Part shown: one piece after another, positions 1-10,400 of the stretch
Numbering within the stretch: position 1 is the stretch's first letter
How the letters are laid out: every line of letters begins with the position of its first letter
Assembly (NCBI GenBank): GCA_015680685.1
Contig: MNCI01004886.1
Span: 106,600 to 170,599, forward strand
Direction: 5' to 3'
DNA length: 64,000 bases
From: Gnetum montanum
Taxonomy: Eukaryota > Streptophyta > Gnetopsida > Gnetales > Gnetaceae
Program-made: the position numbers and the translations under genes
Notes under the pieces: generated by a model
The model's input: only the letters and a program-made list of their open reading frames with translations
Databases searched by the model: none
What the model was told of the DNA's origin: nothing

Positions 1-1732
1 GAGAGTGGCGTTAAAATTAAAGCCAAAAAGTTTTTTTAGAAAAGTTGTGCGCGATGTTCGAGAGCATTAAAGGCCCAAAACGGGGCCTCTGCGGCCGCGG
101 CACCGCCGTAGCATTAAATGCTGCGACGGTCCAGCTCCAGCGTCCACGTCCGCTACTGCTCTTTCTCTGTCTCTGCAGCGCAGCAGTCGGCGCGCCTGCA
201 GCACGTTAGGCTTCTGTGGTCTAATCTCCAGACACGTCCACGCCTTAAAAAACTTGCCCCCTTTCTCGCCTCGCCTGTCAACCTGAAAATTCACAATTCT
301 CGCAAAACTAAAGGTCCACCAACGAGGATAGCGCTGCGAGACGGTAAGTTTCATTTAACAAGTAACTGCGTTCCAAGGCGAATTCGAATGGCGAAACTTT
401 GAGCAAAATGAGAAGAAAAAACAGCTTTTTCCCGCTCAGCGAGATGCTTCCGTGGAGAGAACAGGAGCACGGAAGAGTAATTTTGCTGGCGCAGGCCACG
501 GCAAGTGGGAACGTGGCGTGTGCTCTGGTTTCGGCGCAGCCGTCTGCCGGCCGTCACCATCGCCAACACATTCTCCCGCACACGATTCCCACACCTTGGA
601 GACGCTCCCCTTGTTTTTTAATATTTCTTGCCCGCCCTTTCCTGCTTTCTGTCGCTTTCGTTCTTCAGCGGCCGGCCCACCCGTGAGTGTGAGCAAGCGC
701 GTCCGTTGTGTCTCTATTATTCGCTGCGTGGCCACACGGTTTAATTGAAGAGATCTGTGTTTACGTTAGACTGACTGACTGACTGACTGACTCTCTGTCT
801 TGCAGCACAGACGCACACGTACGGACCGGACCGCGCCGCGGCGCGGGTCGGTCCACCCTGAAACGATACTCTGCACCGTTTCATAAAATATACACGCACG
901 CACAGTCGAGAAGCAGAGCGGGAAGAACGAGATTTTGCGAACAAGGACCGAGGAAGAGAATTTGGAACCAGAAGTCCAGGAATCCGAATCCAAAACTTGT
1001 TCTAAATTGCCTTTTGAGAAATTTGAAAGCCGGAGAGAAGGAACTTGAAAACACTACTTTCACATAAATCGCTAGAACACGCATAACAAAACCTCTGAAA
1101 CCAAAGCTTTGTAAGCCAACCAAACGAAAATGGGCTTCCAAAATTTCGAACTACGAGCGCAACAGGCACAGCAAAACTCTGAGACCAAATCTTTGTATGC
1201 GAAACGAGAGAAAATCGACTTACGAAATTTTAAACTACGAGAGAACAACAGCTGAATCGAGAACCTGTAACGAAGACTACATTGAGGAATAAAATTTCGC
1301 TACACCAGAGCAGAGGTAAGAATCGTTAAGAAAACACAAAAGCTGCTGACGAACAGAGCAAATGAAACCGAGGATTGTGAGGAGAAAAAAAAATGTTTCC
1401 AGCTTCCAAAGACCGGAGGCCCTTGGGGATGCAAGGGCAAAAAACCGAACGGCATATGTACAAATTTCTTCAAGTGAAATACATCGGTTAGGTTCGGCCA
1501 TCATTATCAACATTATCTTTATCATCATTCTGAACGAGCTTCATACGGACGCAAAAACCGCCGTTACGAAACAGAAACATCTCGGAAGAAGCTCAGCGTC
1601 GAGCGGGCGGAGAGCTGAAAAACAACAAAAAAATTCGCCTACGACGAAGGCGGTGAGTCGACTAAACGGCCGCAGAACTTCCTAAAACACAGTGAATCAA
1701 ATCATCCTCCGAAAGAAAAACGGAACGCCTCC
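1..1732. other. GC-rich gene-flanking sequence, no gene recognised
   Basis: This lies downstream of the ERF gene (which is read on the minus strand). It holds short open frames on both strands, but none has recognisable domains or compositional signs of coding. A (GACT)6 microsatellite is at 769-792. The base composition resembles the ERF neighbourhood and differs from the AT-rich transposon region to the right. The proximal part (about 1500-1732) should contain the ERF 3' UTR, but I see no canonical AATAAA on the minus strand close to the stop codon. Confidence 0.5.
769..792. repeat. (GACT)6 microsatellite
   Basis: Six perfect tandem GACT units, read directly. A simple tetranucleotide repeat with no evident function. 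Confidence 0.95.
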
Positions 1733-2338
1733 TCAGGTCGCGAAAGCTTCGGGCGCGGGAAGATTCAGGTCCGGAATGACGCAGCGGAAGGCCTTGTGCT
1801 CCGCTGCCGCAGCGTCGTAGACGACGGAGGAGGAGCTGGAATCAGAGTCGCTCGAGGGTTTCAGACGACGCTCTTGCTGCTGCGGCTGCGGCTGCGGCTG
1901 CGGCTGCTGGAACACGGAAACCCTCGCGGACGAAGACGAAGACAGAGACAGCGCGAGGTCGTCGTTCAAGTTGGACGAGGAAGCCGCCGACTCCACGGTG
2001 CTGCCGTTTCCATTACCGCTGCCGGACGCGCTGAGCACCGGCGGCGCCTTACTCGGCACAGGCGGAACCGTCAGCGCTGCGGCGGACGCGTACGAGAAAT
2101 TGGTGCGGGCCTTGGCACCGCGGAGCGAGATCGCGGCGCGGTCGTAGGCGCTGGCGGCCTGCTCTGCGGTGTCGAAGGTGCCCAGCCACAGGCGGACCTT
2201 GCGAATCGGGTCGCGGATCTCTGCCGCGTAGCGGCCCCACGGCCTCTTGCGAACGCCGCGGAAGTGAATCTCCGCGCCGCCGGCGACCGCCACTGCCGCT
2301 GCCGCTGCCGCTGCAGCGTTCACTCGCTTTGGCGCCAT
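1733..2338 (-). CDS. AP2/ERF transcription factor, EAR-motif repressor type (ERF group VIII-like)
   Basis: A 201-residue intronless ORF. The single AP2/ERF DNA-binding domain spans residues 25-81 ([20 protein letters not shown] through AKARTNF). The Ala and Asp of YAAEIRD mark the ERF rather than the DREB subfamily, so GCC-box binding is expected. Two repression motifs are visible: LALSL (LxLxL type, about 128-132) and DLNLPAP near the C terminus (190-196, DLNxxP type). Proteins of this class normally act in the nucleus as repressors in ethylene, stress or defence signalling. Between the motifs are an Ala-rich N terminus, Ser runs and a Pro-Gln repeat encoded by a CTGCGG-type repeat. The start was chosen at 2338 because MAPK is the first ATG in frame; the open frame extends upstream only through a GTG at 2380. 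Length and lack of introns fit the family. The exact orthologue is unresolved. Confidence 0.93.
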   Translation of the reverse strand: MAPKRVNAAAAAAAAVAVAGGAEIHFRGVRKRPWGRYAAEIRDPIRKVRLWLGTFDTAEQAASAYDRAAISLRGAKARTNFSYASAAALTVPPVPSKAPPVLSASGSGNGNGSTVESAASSSNLNDDLALSLSSSSSARVSVFQQPQPQPQPQQQERRLKPSSDSDSSSSSVVYDAAAAEHKAFRCVIPDLNLPAPEAFAT

Positions 2339-2467
2339 CAACCAAGAAGAAGAAGAAATGCCGATACCGGTTACACGCACAACTTTTGTTTCCCTGAGGA
2401 GGAATGCTGTTGCTGTTGCTGCCTGCTGGTGCTATGCGATGACCAAGAATTATAGAAGGGTGGGGGG

Positions 2468-2475
2468 ATTTATAT
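2468..2475 (-). promoter_or_regulatory. TATA box of the ERF gene
   Basis: On the minus strand the sequence reads CATATAAATCCCC, a good plant TATA box, about 130 nt upstream of the chosen ATG. This predicts a start of transcription near 2440 and a 5' leader of about 100 nt. A G-box core (CACGTG) lies further upstream at 3081-3086; its use is speculative. Confidence 0.6.
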
Positions 2476-2620
2476 GCGTGGGGATGGAGAAAGAAGCGGG
2501 GAAGGACGTGTGGCGGAAGGAAGGCGGACAGATCTTTCTTCCGGCGGCGCGTCAGCGATGAGTGGGGCGTGGACTATTCATGGAGGTGAGGTGGATAAGT
2601 GGAGTGGAGTGGAGTGCAGT

Positions 2621-2643
2621 GGCGCTGGCGCTGGCGCTGGCGC
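2621..2643. repeat. (GGCGCT)n short tandem repeat
   Basis: Nearly four copies of GGCGCT upstream of the ERF gene, immediately after a short GTGGA/GGAGT-rich run. Read directly; no function assigned. Confidence 0.9.
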
Positions 2644-2775
2644 GTCAGGGAAAAAAAATATAAGAAAGCGAGGGAGAGAGAACCAGAGCGGGAGCGACGG
2701 TCGTAGCAGCAACAACAGGCGACAACATTGGTGCGCTGCTGGACGTTGAAACGACGGGGAAAATACCCGCCCCAC

Positions 2776-2795
2776 CCTAGCCTAGCCTAGCCTAG
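2776..2795. repeat. (CCTAG)4 short tandem repeat
   Basis: Four perfect CCTAG units about 440 nt upstream of the ERF start codon. A simple repeat, read directly. Confidence 0.93.
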
Positions 2796-3329
2796 CTAAA
2801 GTAACCGAAACAAGCAACGAAGACGAAGAAGACGAAAAAAATGAACAACGCGGAGGAGAATCAGCAGACGACAGAATTGCGTGGTTTGACCAGCGTTGGC
2901 GCGTTCGCTCTCTCTCTCATCTTAGGAGCGGCGGGGCGGCGCCGATTGTTGAATATCATCAGCGGAGCACGACAGCCAGTCAGGGCGGGAGGCCGGGCGG
3001 CATTAACGTCCATAACCCCCAATAAAACACAGAGAGCGTCAAATTCACCGCCAATTTTCGCGGGGGCATTCTGGGGCTGCCACGTGAGCCGCAGGTATCT
3101 CGCAGCAGCGTGAGCGTTTTTCGGGGCAAAACGGGGCATTCACGCCGACAGTTTCACGTCGCACGCCGCACCAACACGGAGCGACTGCGACAACCACGCG
3201 GTTTTTCGCGCGCCACGTCAGGCGCACGCGACGTGTGCATGCTCCCGCTGCTGCGTCGTCGTCGCCGACTAAAATTCACGGTAAACGCGCAGTGGTAAAA
3301 GCAGGAGGCGCAGTTTTGTTTCAGTTACT

Positions 3330-3357
3330 GGTGCGGGTGCGGGTGCGGGTGCGGGTG
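3330..3357. repeat. (GGTGCG)n hexanucleotide repeat
   Basis: About 4.7 perfect copies of GGTGCG. A simple GC-rich minisatellite-like tract in the region upstream of the ERF gene. Confidence 0.93.
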
Positions 3358-3594
3358 ATTTTGGTGGCAGTTGGGTAAGGGCAGGGATAAGAAAACAACG
3401 TTACGTTTCCGTTGCGTTGCGTGCGTGTCCTTGTTTTACGGTTGCGTTGCGGTGGTGGGCAAGTCTGAATGAAATGAATGTGGTGCCGGTGCACATTAAC
3501 GTGGCGTGGAGTGGAGAAGGAGACATGGATGTGCTATTGCTGGCAATGGCAATGGTAATGGTAATGGTGCATAACATGACGTTTGCTACTTGAT

Positions 3595-3621
3595 GTGGAG
3601 TGGAGTGGAGTGGAGTGGAGT
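3595..3621. repeat. (GTGGA)5 pentanucleotide repeat
   Basis: Five GTGGA units followed by GTGAG. Related GTGGA/GGAGT words occur at about 2599-2616 and 3505-3515, so this region is generally enriched in the motif. Confidence 0.93.
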
Positions 3622-5125
3622 GAGTGGATTAAGGATATACGCGTTGAGCGTTGGTGCTGGCGGCTGGCGATCATGATGAGGTGGATGTGGTAGTTGTCAG
3701 TCGTGGCAGTTTTCCGTGGGCGGTGCGGCGAGGGGAGGTGCGATTTATGTAACGGCCGTTGCCTGGCTGGCAGCTCTGTAGTCTTGTGCGTCGGAGTATG
3801 GAAATAAATAAAATTTTGGGAAGTGCTATTTGGAGGCAGGCAGGGCAACTGTTTGGTGTTGGCTGTGTGTGCGTGTATGTGTGGTGTAAAATGTGTGTAT
3901 GCATGCGAAAAGGACGGAAGCAAAGGCATGTTGAGATGAGGACCATTCCATGTGCGGGTTGTAACGTCCACGGCGTTTTAAGGGCCACCACTCCCTCTCA
4001 AATGGAACATGGAATCTAACGTCACGTATTCAAATCAGGGTATGTGGGGCTGCTTTGTTCATGACCCTAACATATGTCGTGTTAAACGCATCCCTAGCAA
4101 ATGTTGGAGGGTCTGCAGCGGTTTCCTCCTCTTAAAAAGGGTAACGTTTTTCTTTCCGTAAAACAACTCAAAATTGCATCCACCATTTGATGCCATTAAA
4201 AGGAAACTTCCCTTTTCCATATTACCATTCGAACTATGTAACGGGCAAAAGCTGTTCTCATGATGATCGGATTTTCCAAGACTTCCCGCTATCACCGTCA
4301 CCTTGAAAGAAGGTAAAAGTAAATTATTGGTAATGTATGATCAGGTGAAAGCAGGCAGCAATATATTGGGCAGTTCTGTGTCAAACGCACAGAGCCACGC
4401 CTGGGGCTCCTTCGTGTGGATCAAATTCGAGAGGGGGTTGTTAAGGTGAGTGGATCAAATTCGAGAGGGAAAAAGAAAGGAAAAATAAAAATATACAATG
4501 GATCATAATAGATTTATAGCAATGTCTAATAGCTACCGAATACACTTTTATTTAAGATATTTAAAATTGTGTGAGAGGATGATAATCAAAGCCACAACCT
4601 CTTATTTAATAGATGGCATTTTACTAAACCATCAAGCACCACACTACCTTATAATCTATTATTATTTTTATTTAATTGTTACAAAAATGCATTACAATAC
4701 ATGCGTGTTATACTTGTATGAACAAAATTTTAGTATTTATAAAGAATTCTGAAGAAATTACATGCCTCAAACTTATAAGTTGATTTTAATATGCAATGTC
4801 TAAAATTGTTTATGTGTTCTTTTATCAAAACAAGTTAGACCATATAATCATTTGTCTATTTGTTCCATCTACCATCATTTAAGCCATATTTAAGCTATAT
4901 GTTTCCTTCTTGGCATCTCATCCTTCTATCACACAAACTAGCCATGTTCCATATATTCTTCTTCACAAATTGGTCTTTTATAATTTGTCCTTCATACAAA
5001 CTAACATTTTTGTGATATGAATAAGACAATACAGTAGTCATGTCAACTTGACTCATTTTGGCTGAGAGGCCAACACATCTTGCGCCTTGGGTAGGGAGGG
5101 GAGAGTGTATTTTGTCGCCCTCCAC

Positions 5126-5485
5126 GTGCAGGGGAGTTGAATCTGAAAAGTCAAGGAGCCAAAGAGTCATTGCAGGGGAGTTGAATCTTTATTCAATTAA
5201 CACCCCCTCGACCCTTGGGCTCCCCATTCATCTCTTCATATTCCCTCACGCACACGCACCACATGTAGGGAAGCCAAAGAGTCACTGCAAGGGAGCCGAA
5301 TGTCTATTCAATTGACACCCCTGACCCCTGGGCTCTCCATTTGTCTCTTCGTATTCTCTCACGTGCATGCACCACATGTAGGGAAGCCAAAGAGTCACTG
5401 CAGGGAAGCTAAATCCCTATTCAACTGACACCCCCAACCCCTGGGCTCCCCATTCGTCTCTTCGTATTCCCTCACACGTGACATG
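5126..5485. repeat. Degenerate tandem array, unit about 114 bp
   Basis: Three consecutive units begin with AAAGAGTCA(C/T)TGCA at 5161, 5276 and 5389 (periods 115 and 113). Each continues through CTATTCAATTGACACCCC, a GGGCTCCCCATT phrase, a CTCTTCGTATTCCCTCAC phrase and CACCACATGTAGGGAAGCC. A partial unit precedes the first (5126-5160). Copies have diverged by substitutions. The array lies between host-like sequence and the first retrotransposon. The following stretch (5486-5909) is AT-rich with irregular TAATAATGAATATT repeats and no gene. Confidence 0.85.
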
Positions 5486-5909
5486 GGTAATAATGAATAT
5501 TATTATAAACGATGGGTAATATTGAATAGTTGTTATTATTATAAACGGTGACGGTTACATGATTACAGTAATAATGAATATTTTTTATTACAAATTGTGG
5601 GTAATAATAAATATTTATTATTATTAAAAATGGTGATAGTTACGATCATGATGACGGTTAAGGCGATGACAGTTATGATGAAGGCATTTTTGAGCATTAT
5701 TTATGCAAGAGACTTATTTCAAAAAAACACCATGAACAAACAAAGATAGAGCAAACTTGATTGAGAGGGTAAAACTAAATTGGGTAAGTGGTAGAGAAAT
5801 AGAGGAGGGATGAGTGATTCCATTTTTAGTTATCTTATTACTTCATCTAGTAGTTAGGCTTGGTTAACATCATTTTTTTAAAAATCATCTTGGCCAATTG
5901 ATATATATA

Positions 5910-6722
5910 TGATGAGTGGCGAGGTACCCCTACACTCAACCATACGAATACGAACGTTTCACGCACAATCTGATCGAACTTCACAGACGGACTAGTTGTG
6001 GTATCTAGACAATTACTCATAGATCGCAGTTCGTTGTCTTCCCACCTAAACTAGTATTAGCTTTGTCACGTATGGTTTAGTCTAGAGTGAGATGTATGAT
6101 GTGTCCTACACTAATGCTACTCCTGGGTATGATGGGAAATAATATCAACTAAGCTAGGAGAGAGAGGGTGAGAGAGAATCTAAGCTAGCCTAAGTGCGAT
6201 GAGCATCTGGTCCTCAATCAGCCGTACACATCTTGGACCTTGTGCACGACTACCACTAGGATTACCAAACGCTTGGCCTAGGTACGCTACTAGGTTACCA
6301 AGTAATCACACTTGAATGCTCGTGATTGAGTTGTACTCATTCTGCGTTACTAGGAGATAAGGGTAGAGAGATATTAATTAAGAAAGCAGTAAATAACAAT
6401 AATAATTAAATAAATAATTAAGCTAAGTGGATGTTGTAATGATGAAGTAATCTCGATCTTTATTACTAGTCATGTGCATGTCCAAGTATGTCACACTCGA
6501 ATAAGGATGCTGTACAATTACAATCATCACATTGTGGGCATGACCTGGTAGAACAGGGTTGAGAGGAAAAACTGACATACTAAAAACTATTGAAAATTTA
6601 AACTTCTAAAAACTGACTTCCAAATTTGCCAGCCTCTTATTTATAGATAAGGAGACAGGCTATGATATTGCATACGCGATATCATGGGTGCGATATCGCA
6701 GCCAACAATTCATGACTCATCA
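5910..6722 (-). repeat. 3' LTR of element A
   Basis: An 813-bp LTR whose two ends read TGATGAGT and ACTCATCA, an 8-bp inverted terminal repeat. In element orientation U3 begins with three GATATC/GATATT words (about 6661-6700), followed by a TATA box (CTATAAATAA, about 6638-6647). The adjoining polypurine tract is at 6723-6735 (minus strand CAGTCGTTGGGGTA), which identifies this as the 3' LTR of a minus-strand element. Confidence 0.88.
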
Positions 6723-6914
6723 TACCCCAACGACTGAATGAAAACTCATCCTCGAGTTAAAGTGAGAACAAGCTCCATTGATTACACAATGGATAGGTAT
6801 GGGATTATTGACTGACGAGAATGGATTCATGCTGCGGTGTGGAATCAGAACAAAATTGGGACACAACATGAAGAACGCAAAAGAAAATCCTATAACTACA
6901 AGATTGGGTGGAAC

Positions 6915-7682
6915 TTATGTAGTTCCTAGTGGTGGTGGCTCCTCCATGGGTGTCTTTCCCTTGTCTTGCACTCAAAGTCTTGGGATTTAATGGCGTTGAA
7001 GTATGGCTTGGAGTTTCTCCTTTTGTAAGGCCTTGAGTGCCTTGGTGTGCGTGTAAGTTTGTGCTCGTGCCATAGAGGCATCCCAGTTAGCCTTCTCTTT
7101 TTCTTCCGCCACCCTTTTATTCTCTGTCAATAGTTTATTAAGTTGCTCGGTTCTGAAAGTATCCAACTGGTTCTGAGCAACCTTTGGCCCTATATTCGGA
7201 AGGTTTAATACTTCCGAAATGGCTTGAACAGACAAATCAACAGTTACACCACAAATGTTAACCATGGTGCCTTCTTCTTTGTTGTGCCAAAATTGGTACA
7301 TTTCCCCTAAGTACTAGGCACCGCTTTCAGAGAGGGTAGGCCACAATGGGAACCCTTTGAGGTGATCCCTAATGGCCTCCGGAGAAAATTTTGCGAAAGG
7401 TCCAAAGTTTAATTCCACGATCACTACAGTAAATATGGACCTTTCATGGATGGCCTGAACACAATCCTGGGGCAACGTGAGATGTCATCCCTGTTTAGAT
7501 GCTGCAGCAGCTTCTCCTTCTGCTTGCCTTGATTGTACAATGGCAAGATCTTCTTGGTGGATACTAAATGATTGTTCCTCTTGCTCTGCATGTTGTTCGG
7601 CGGCAGCTTGTCCTTCACCTCTCCTAGGTCGCTTAATCCCACCTTGAGTAGGACCTTCCTGTTGTCTGCATTTTGGGATCAT
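6915..7682 (-). pseudogene. Internally deleted ORF2 of element A
   Basis: Starts at an ATG directly after a splice-acceptor-like TGTGATTGCAG and ends at a TAA after the conserved tail (DKGKTPMEEPPPLGTT). Compared with ORF2 of element D it keeps the N terminus (GPTQGG; Ala/Gln/Glu-rich) and the NICGVTVDLSVQAISEVLNL segment. It then jumps to the coiled-coil stretch (TEQLNKLLTENKRVAEEKEK) and again to the C-terminal QAILQRH. At least two internal deletions and a frameshift are present. No function can be retained. Confidence 0.75.
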
Positions 7683-9464
7683 CTGCAATCACACGAGGCC
7701 AATCGTTAGTAAGGTTGTTACCAAAGTTAGGTTATACCTTACTGCTTGCCTTAATGAATTACTTTATCTTCATGTGATGTTAATTAAAATGTCCTCGAAA
7801 GATTATAATATTGAATCCTCTTTGCTTAGATGGTTTCCAAATCTAGTTTCCTGGTATAACTAAGGAGATGAAATTGTTTTTGGCGCATTTATCCTTAGTT
7901 TTATAACTAATTACCCTTAATAATGTCCTTCAGGCGATGAAGAATTTCAAAAAATTTATGCACTATTCAGCGTGTGCCCCTACCCCACGACTAAGCTAAA
8001 CACTCTCGGTTCAAGTAGGTTCAAACGGAATGGAAATCGAAGTACTAGCAAGCAAGTTATGGATATAAAAGCAAGGGACGCGCAATCGCGAGTTGTAGAG
8101 AGGAATTTGAAAAACTTCCCCCACCTGAACAGTTGCAAATGATGTTGATTAGCAAGGGGGGTCGCGTATATATATATTATATATATATATATATTAGACA
8201 TGATATCAATGTTAGGGAACTTTATAGAATGTAATGAATTTTTAATATTTTTCTGAAATTAACAATGTAAACTAAGGACATCTAGACGAGTGTTAAAGGG
8301 TTCCAGGGTAATTCAACTAGTTCTGAAGGCACAAAAATTATGATGGTGTGGAATTTATCAATAAGGACCTCGGATGGTAAGGGGGAGAAAAAAGCTATGT
8401 GATGGTTCATAGGAACGTTTGGATCGGAGGGATAGTAATAAAGGAAAGAATATCGTTGAAAATACGCTGAGGGTAATAGATGGTGTGCGAAAGATGTGTT
8501 ACGAGTGCAAATTACAAAAAATTATGCAAGTGGGTCCTCCCCAAAGCAAGTTCCAACCTATAATGCCCTTGTGTAACCACACTTGAAAATTTTCGTAGGC
8601 ACTAAAAGGGTTAAATGTAATCTACACTGGTTCCACAAAACACACACATGTAAATATCAATGGAATGAGGTAAGAATTCTACGCTATACAAGACATGAGC
8701 TACAATTACATGAACAGTGAGATGAGATGGACTATAGAAGGGATTGTAGAGACTGGGACATGAGGTAACTAACCCAAGGCACAATGAATCCTATGTGTAA
8801 AGCATGATTAATGTGTCATTAACTTGTCGTTCCAAGATCAAGACCAAGTCCATTCCTCTGATCAATGACACCACATTATTTCATCCCATGATGAGTGACT
8901 ATGAGAGTACCATAACAACAAGGCGTATGATCACTTGGCATTTTGTTCAAGGGAGGAGTGATTTTTGCTTTGTGGCACTTTCTTTGTTTTTTTTTCTTTT
9001 TTTTTCGATTGCTGAATCTAGAGAAGTTGCCAACCTTCAGGCATGGGTGCATGTCTTTCCAGTAGGACCCCCTAGAACAGCACTGGATTTTTAAGTGCCT
9101 TTTGATTACTCTTACTCCCATTTTGCATTAGGTCTACAAGGATCTTAGTACAACCACGTTGCGTGATAACTCTCACAGACGCTACCAAAGAGAATCCGCA
9201 AATCCCCTTGATGTCACATCCTAATCATTCCCTCTTGATCCATCCTTCTTCATTCTAGGTATAATGAACACAAAATTAATTTTAAGTTTTAAGAATGTCA
9301 AGAATATCATTGTATCCTTGAACAAAACCTCTTATTTGTAGAATGGATGAGTGGGTGTAATGTGTTCACTGTCCAAATAATAGATCACTCGAGACTCGAT
9401 AACATAGAACAAACCTCAACCAACGAGCCACATGAGTGTTTTATTCATAGATGAGATTACTTAT
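7683..9464 (-). other. Non-coding spacer of element A upstream of ORF2
   Basis: Colinear with the spacer of element D. It holds the ORF2 leader with a purine tract (minus strand TTAGTCGTGGGGTAGGGG, about 7978-7995) and an AT-rich TATA region (about 8165-8205) at the position of D's internal promoter. It also holds the family's conserved non-coding block (8528-8577, GTGGGTCCTCCCCAAAGC on the plus strand). No protein of its own is recognisable. Confidence 0.65.
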
Positions 9465-10292
9465 TGATGAGTCATGGTCTGTCAAGTCCTATTATCGAAC
9501 CCCTGTTATCGCAGCCTGTATGCGATATCGTGTACGAGATATCGTGGTTCCCATGTGAGCCTATAAATAAAAGGTGGCGCACTTGTTTTTGGAATTAGTT
9601 CATAGTCTCTTATTCAAACTCTTGTAGTTTTTCCTTCTTAGAGTTAGAATTATTTCTCAATGCATGCCCGTAGTGTGATGATTGTAATTGTACGTCATCC
9701 TTTATTCGAGTGTGATGTACTTGGACACACACATGATCGGAAATAAAGATCGAGATTACTTCATCATTGCAGCATTCACTTAGTTTATTTATTTAATTAT
9801 TATTATTATTTACTGCTTTCTTAGTTAATATCTTCACCCTAAACTCCTATTAAACACGGAATGAGTACGACTTGATCACAAGCATTTAAGTGTGACTACT
9901 TGGTAACCCAGTAGCATACCTAGGATCTGCGCTTGGTAATCCTAGTAGTAGTCGTGTACGAGGTCCAAGATGTGTATGAATGATTGAGGAATGAATGCTC
10001 ATCTCACTTAGGCTAGCTTAGATTCTCTCTCACCCTCTCTCTCTTAGCTTAGTTAATGTTATTTCCCATCATACCCAGGAGTAGCATTAGTGTAGGAACA
10101 CATCATACACCTCACTCTGGACTAAACCATACGTGAAAAAGTTAATACTAGTCCAGGTGGGAAGATAGTGAACTACGACCTATGAGTAACTGTCTGGATA
10201 CCACAGCTAGTCCTTCTGCGGAGTTCGATCGAATCACGCATGAAACACTCGTATTTGTATGGTTGAGTGCAGGGGTACCTCGCCACTCAGCA
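9465..10292 (+). mobile_element. Solo LTR nested in element A
   Basis: An 828-bp plus-strand LTR starting TGATGAGTC and ending CACTCAGCA, with perfect 5-bp duplications CTTAT at 9460-9464 and 10293-10297. It carries GATATC words followed by CTATAAATAA. It has no internal region, so it was left by unequal recombination between two LTRs. Because it interrupts A, it inserted later than A. The last words (CTCAGCA) differ by one base from the usual CTCATCA. Confidence 0.92.
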
Positions 10293-10400
10293 CTTATAAA
10301 AAGATAAAAAGACAAAAGACAAAAAGATAAAACAAGAAATTGAAAAATGAAAAACTGGAAAACAAAAAATTGTAAAATTAAAGAAAATGAAAAAAATTTA

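Larger units (their letters stand above)
2477..5125. other. Region upstream of the ERF gene grading into AT-rich intergenic DNA
   Basis: The first part (to about 4.0 kb) is GC-rich with several simple repeats; the rest is AT-rich. Open frames here are low-complexity (Ser/His/Thr- or Arg-rich) and show no domain. A short duplicated phrase, GTGGATCAAATTCGAGAGGG, occurs at about 4417 and 4451. I see no RNA gene and no coding region that I can support. Confidence 0.5.

Noticed and set aside
2339-2380. A 14-residue N-terminal extension of the ERF protein
   Set aside because: The extension would begin at GTG, not ATG; MAPK at 2338 is the first ATG and fits the family.
1796-2455. A 219-codon open frame on the plus strand opposite the ERF gene
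   Set aside because: It is Arg-rich and mirrors the GC-rich ERF codons on the other strand; it has no domain and is explained as an antisense shadow.
3534-3991. Long low-complexity frames (His/Ser/Thr-rich) upstream of the ERF gene
   Set aside because: They come from simple repeats and GT/CA-rich sequence; no domain or start context supports a gene.
4059-4301. An 80-codon minus-strand frame upstream of the ERF gene
   Set aside because: No recognisable domain or promoter; length is within chance expectation for this composition.
8161-8205. The (TA)n tract as a microsatellite unrelated to the element
   Set aside because: It sits where D and F have their internal TATA box, so it is more simply an expanded TATA region; listed within the spacer instead.
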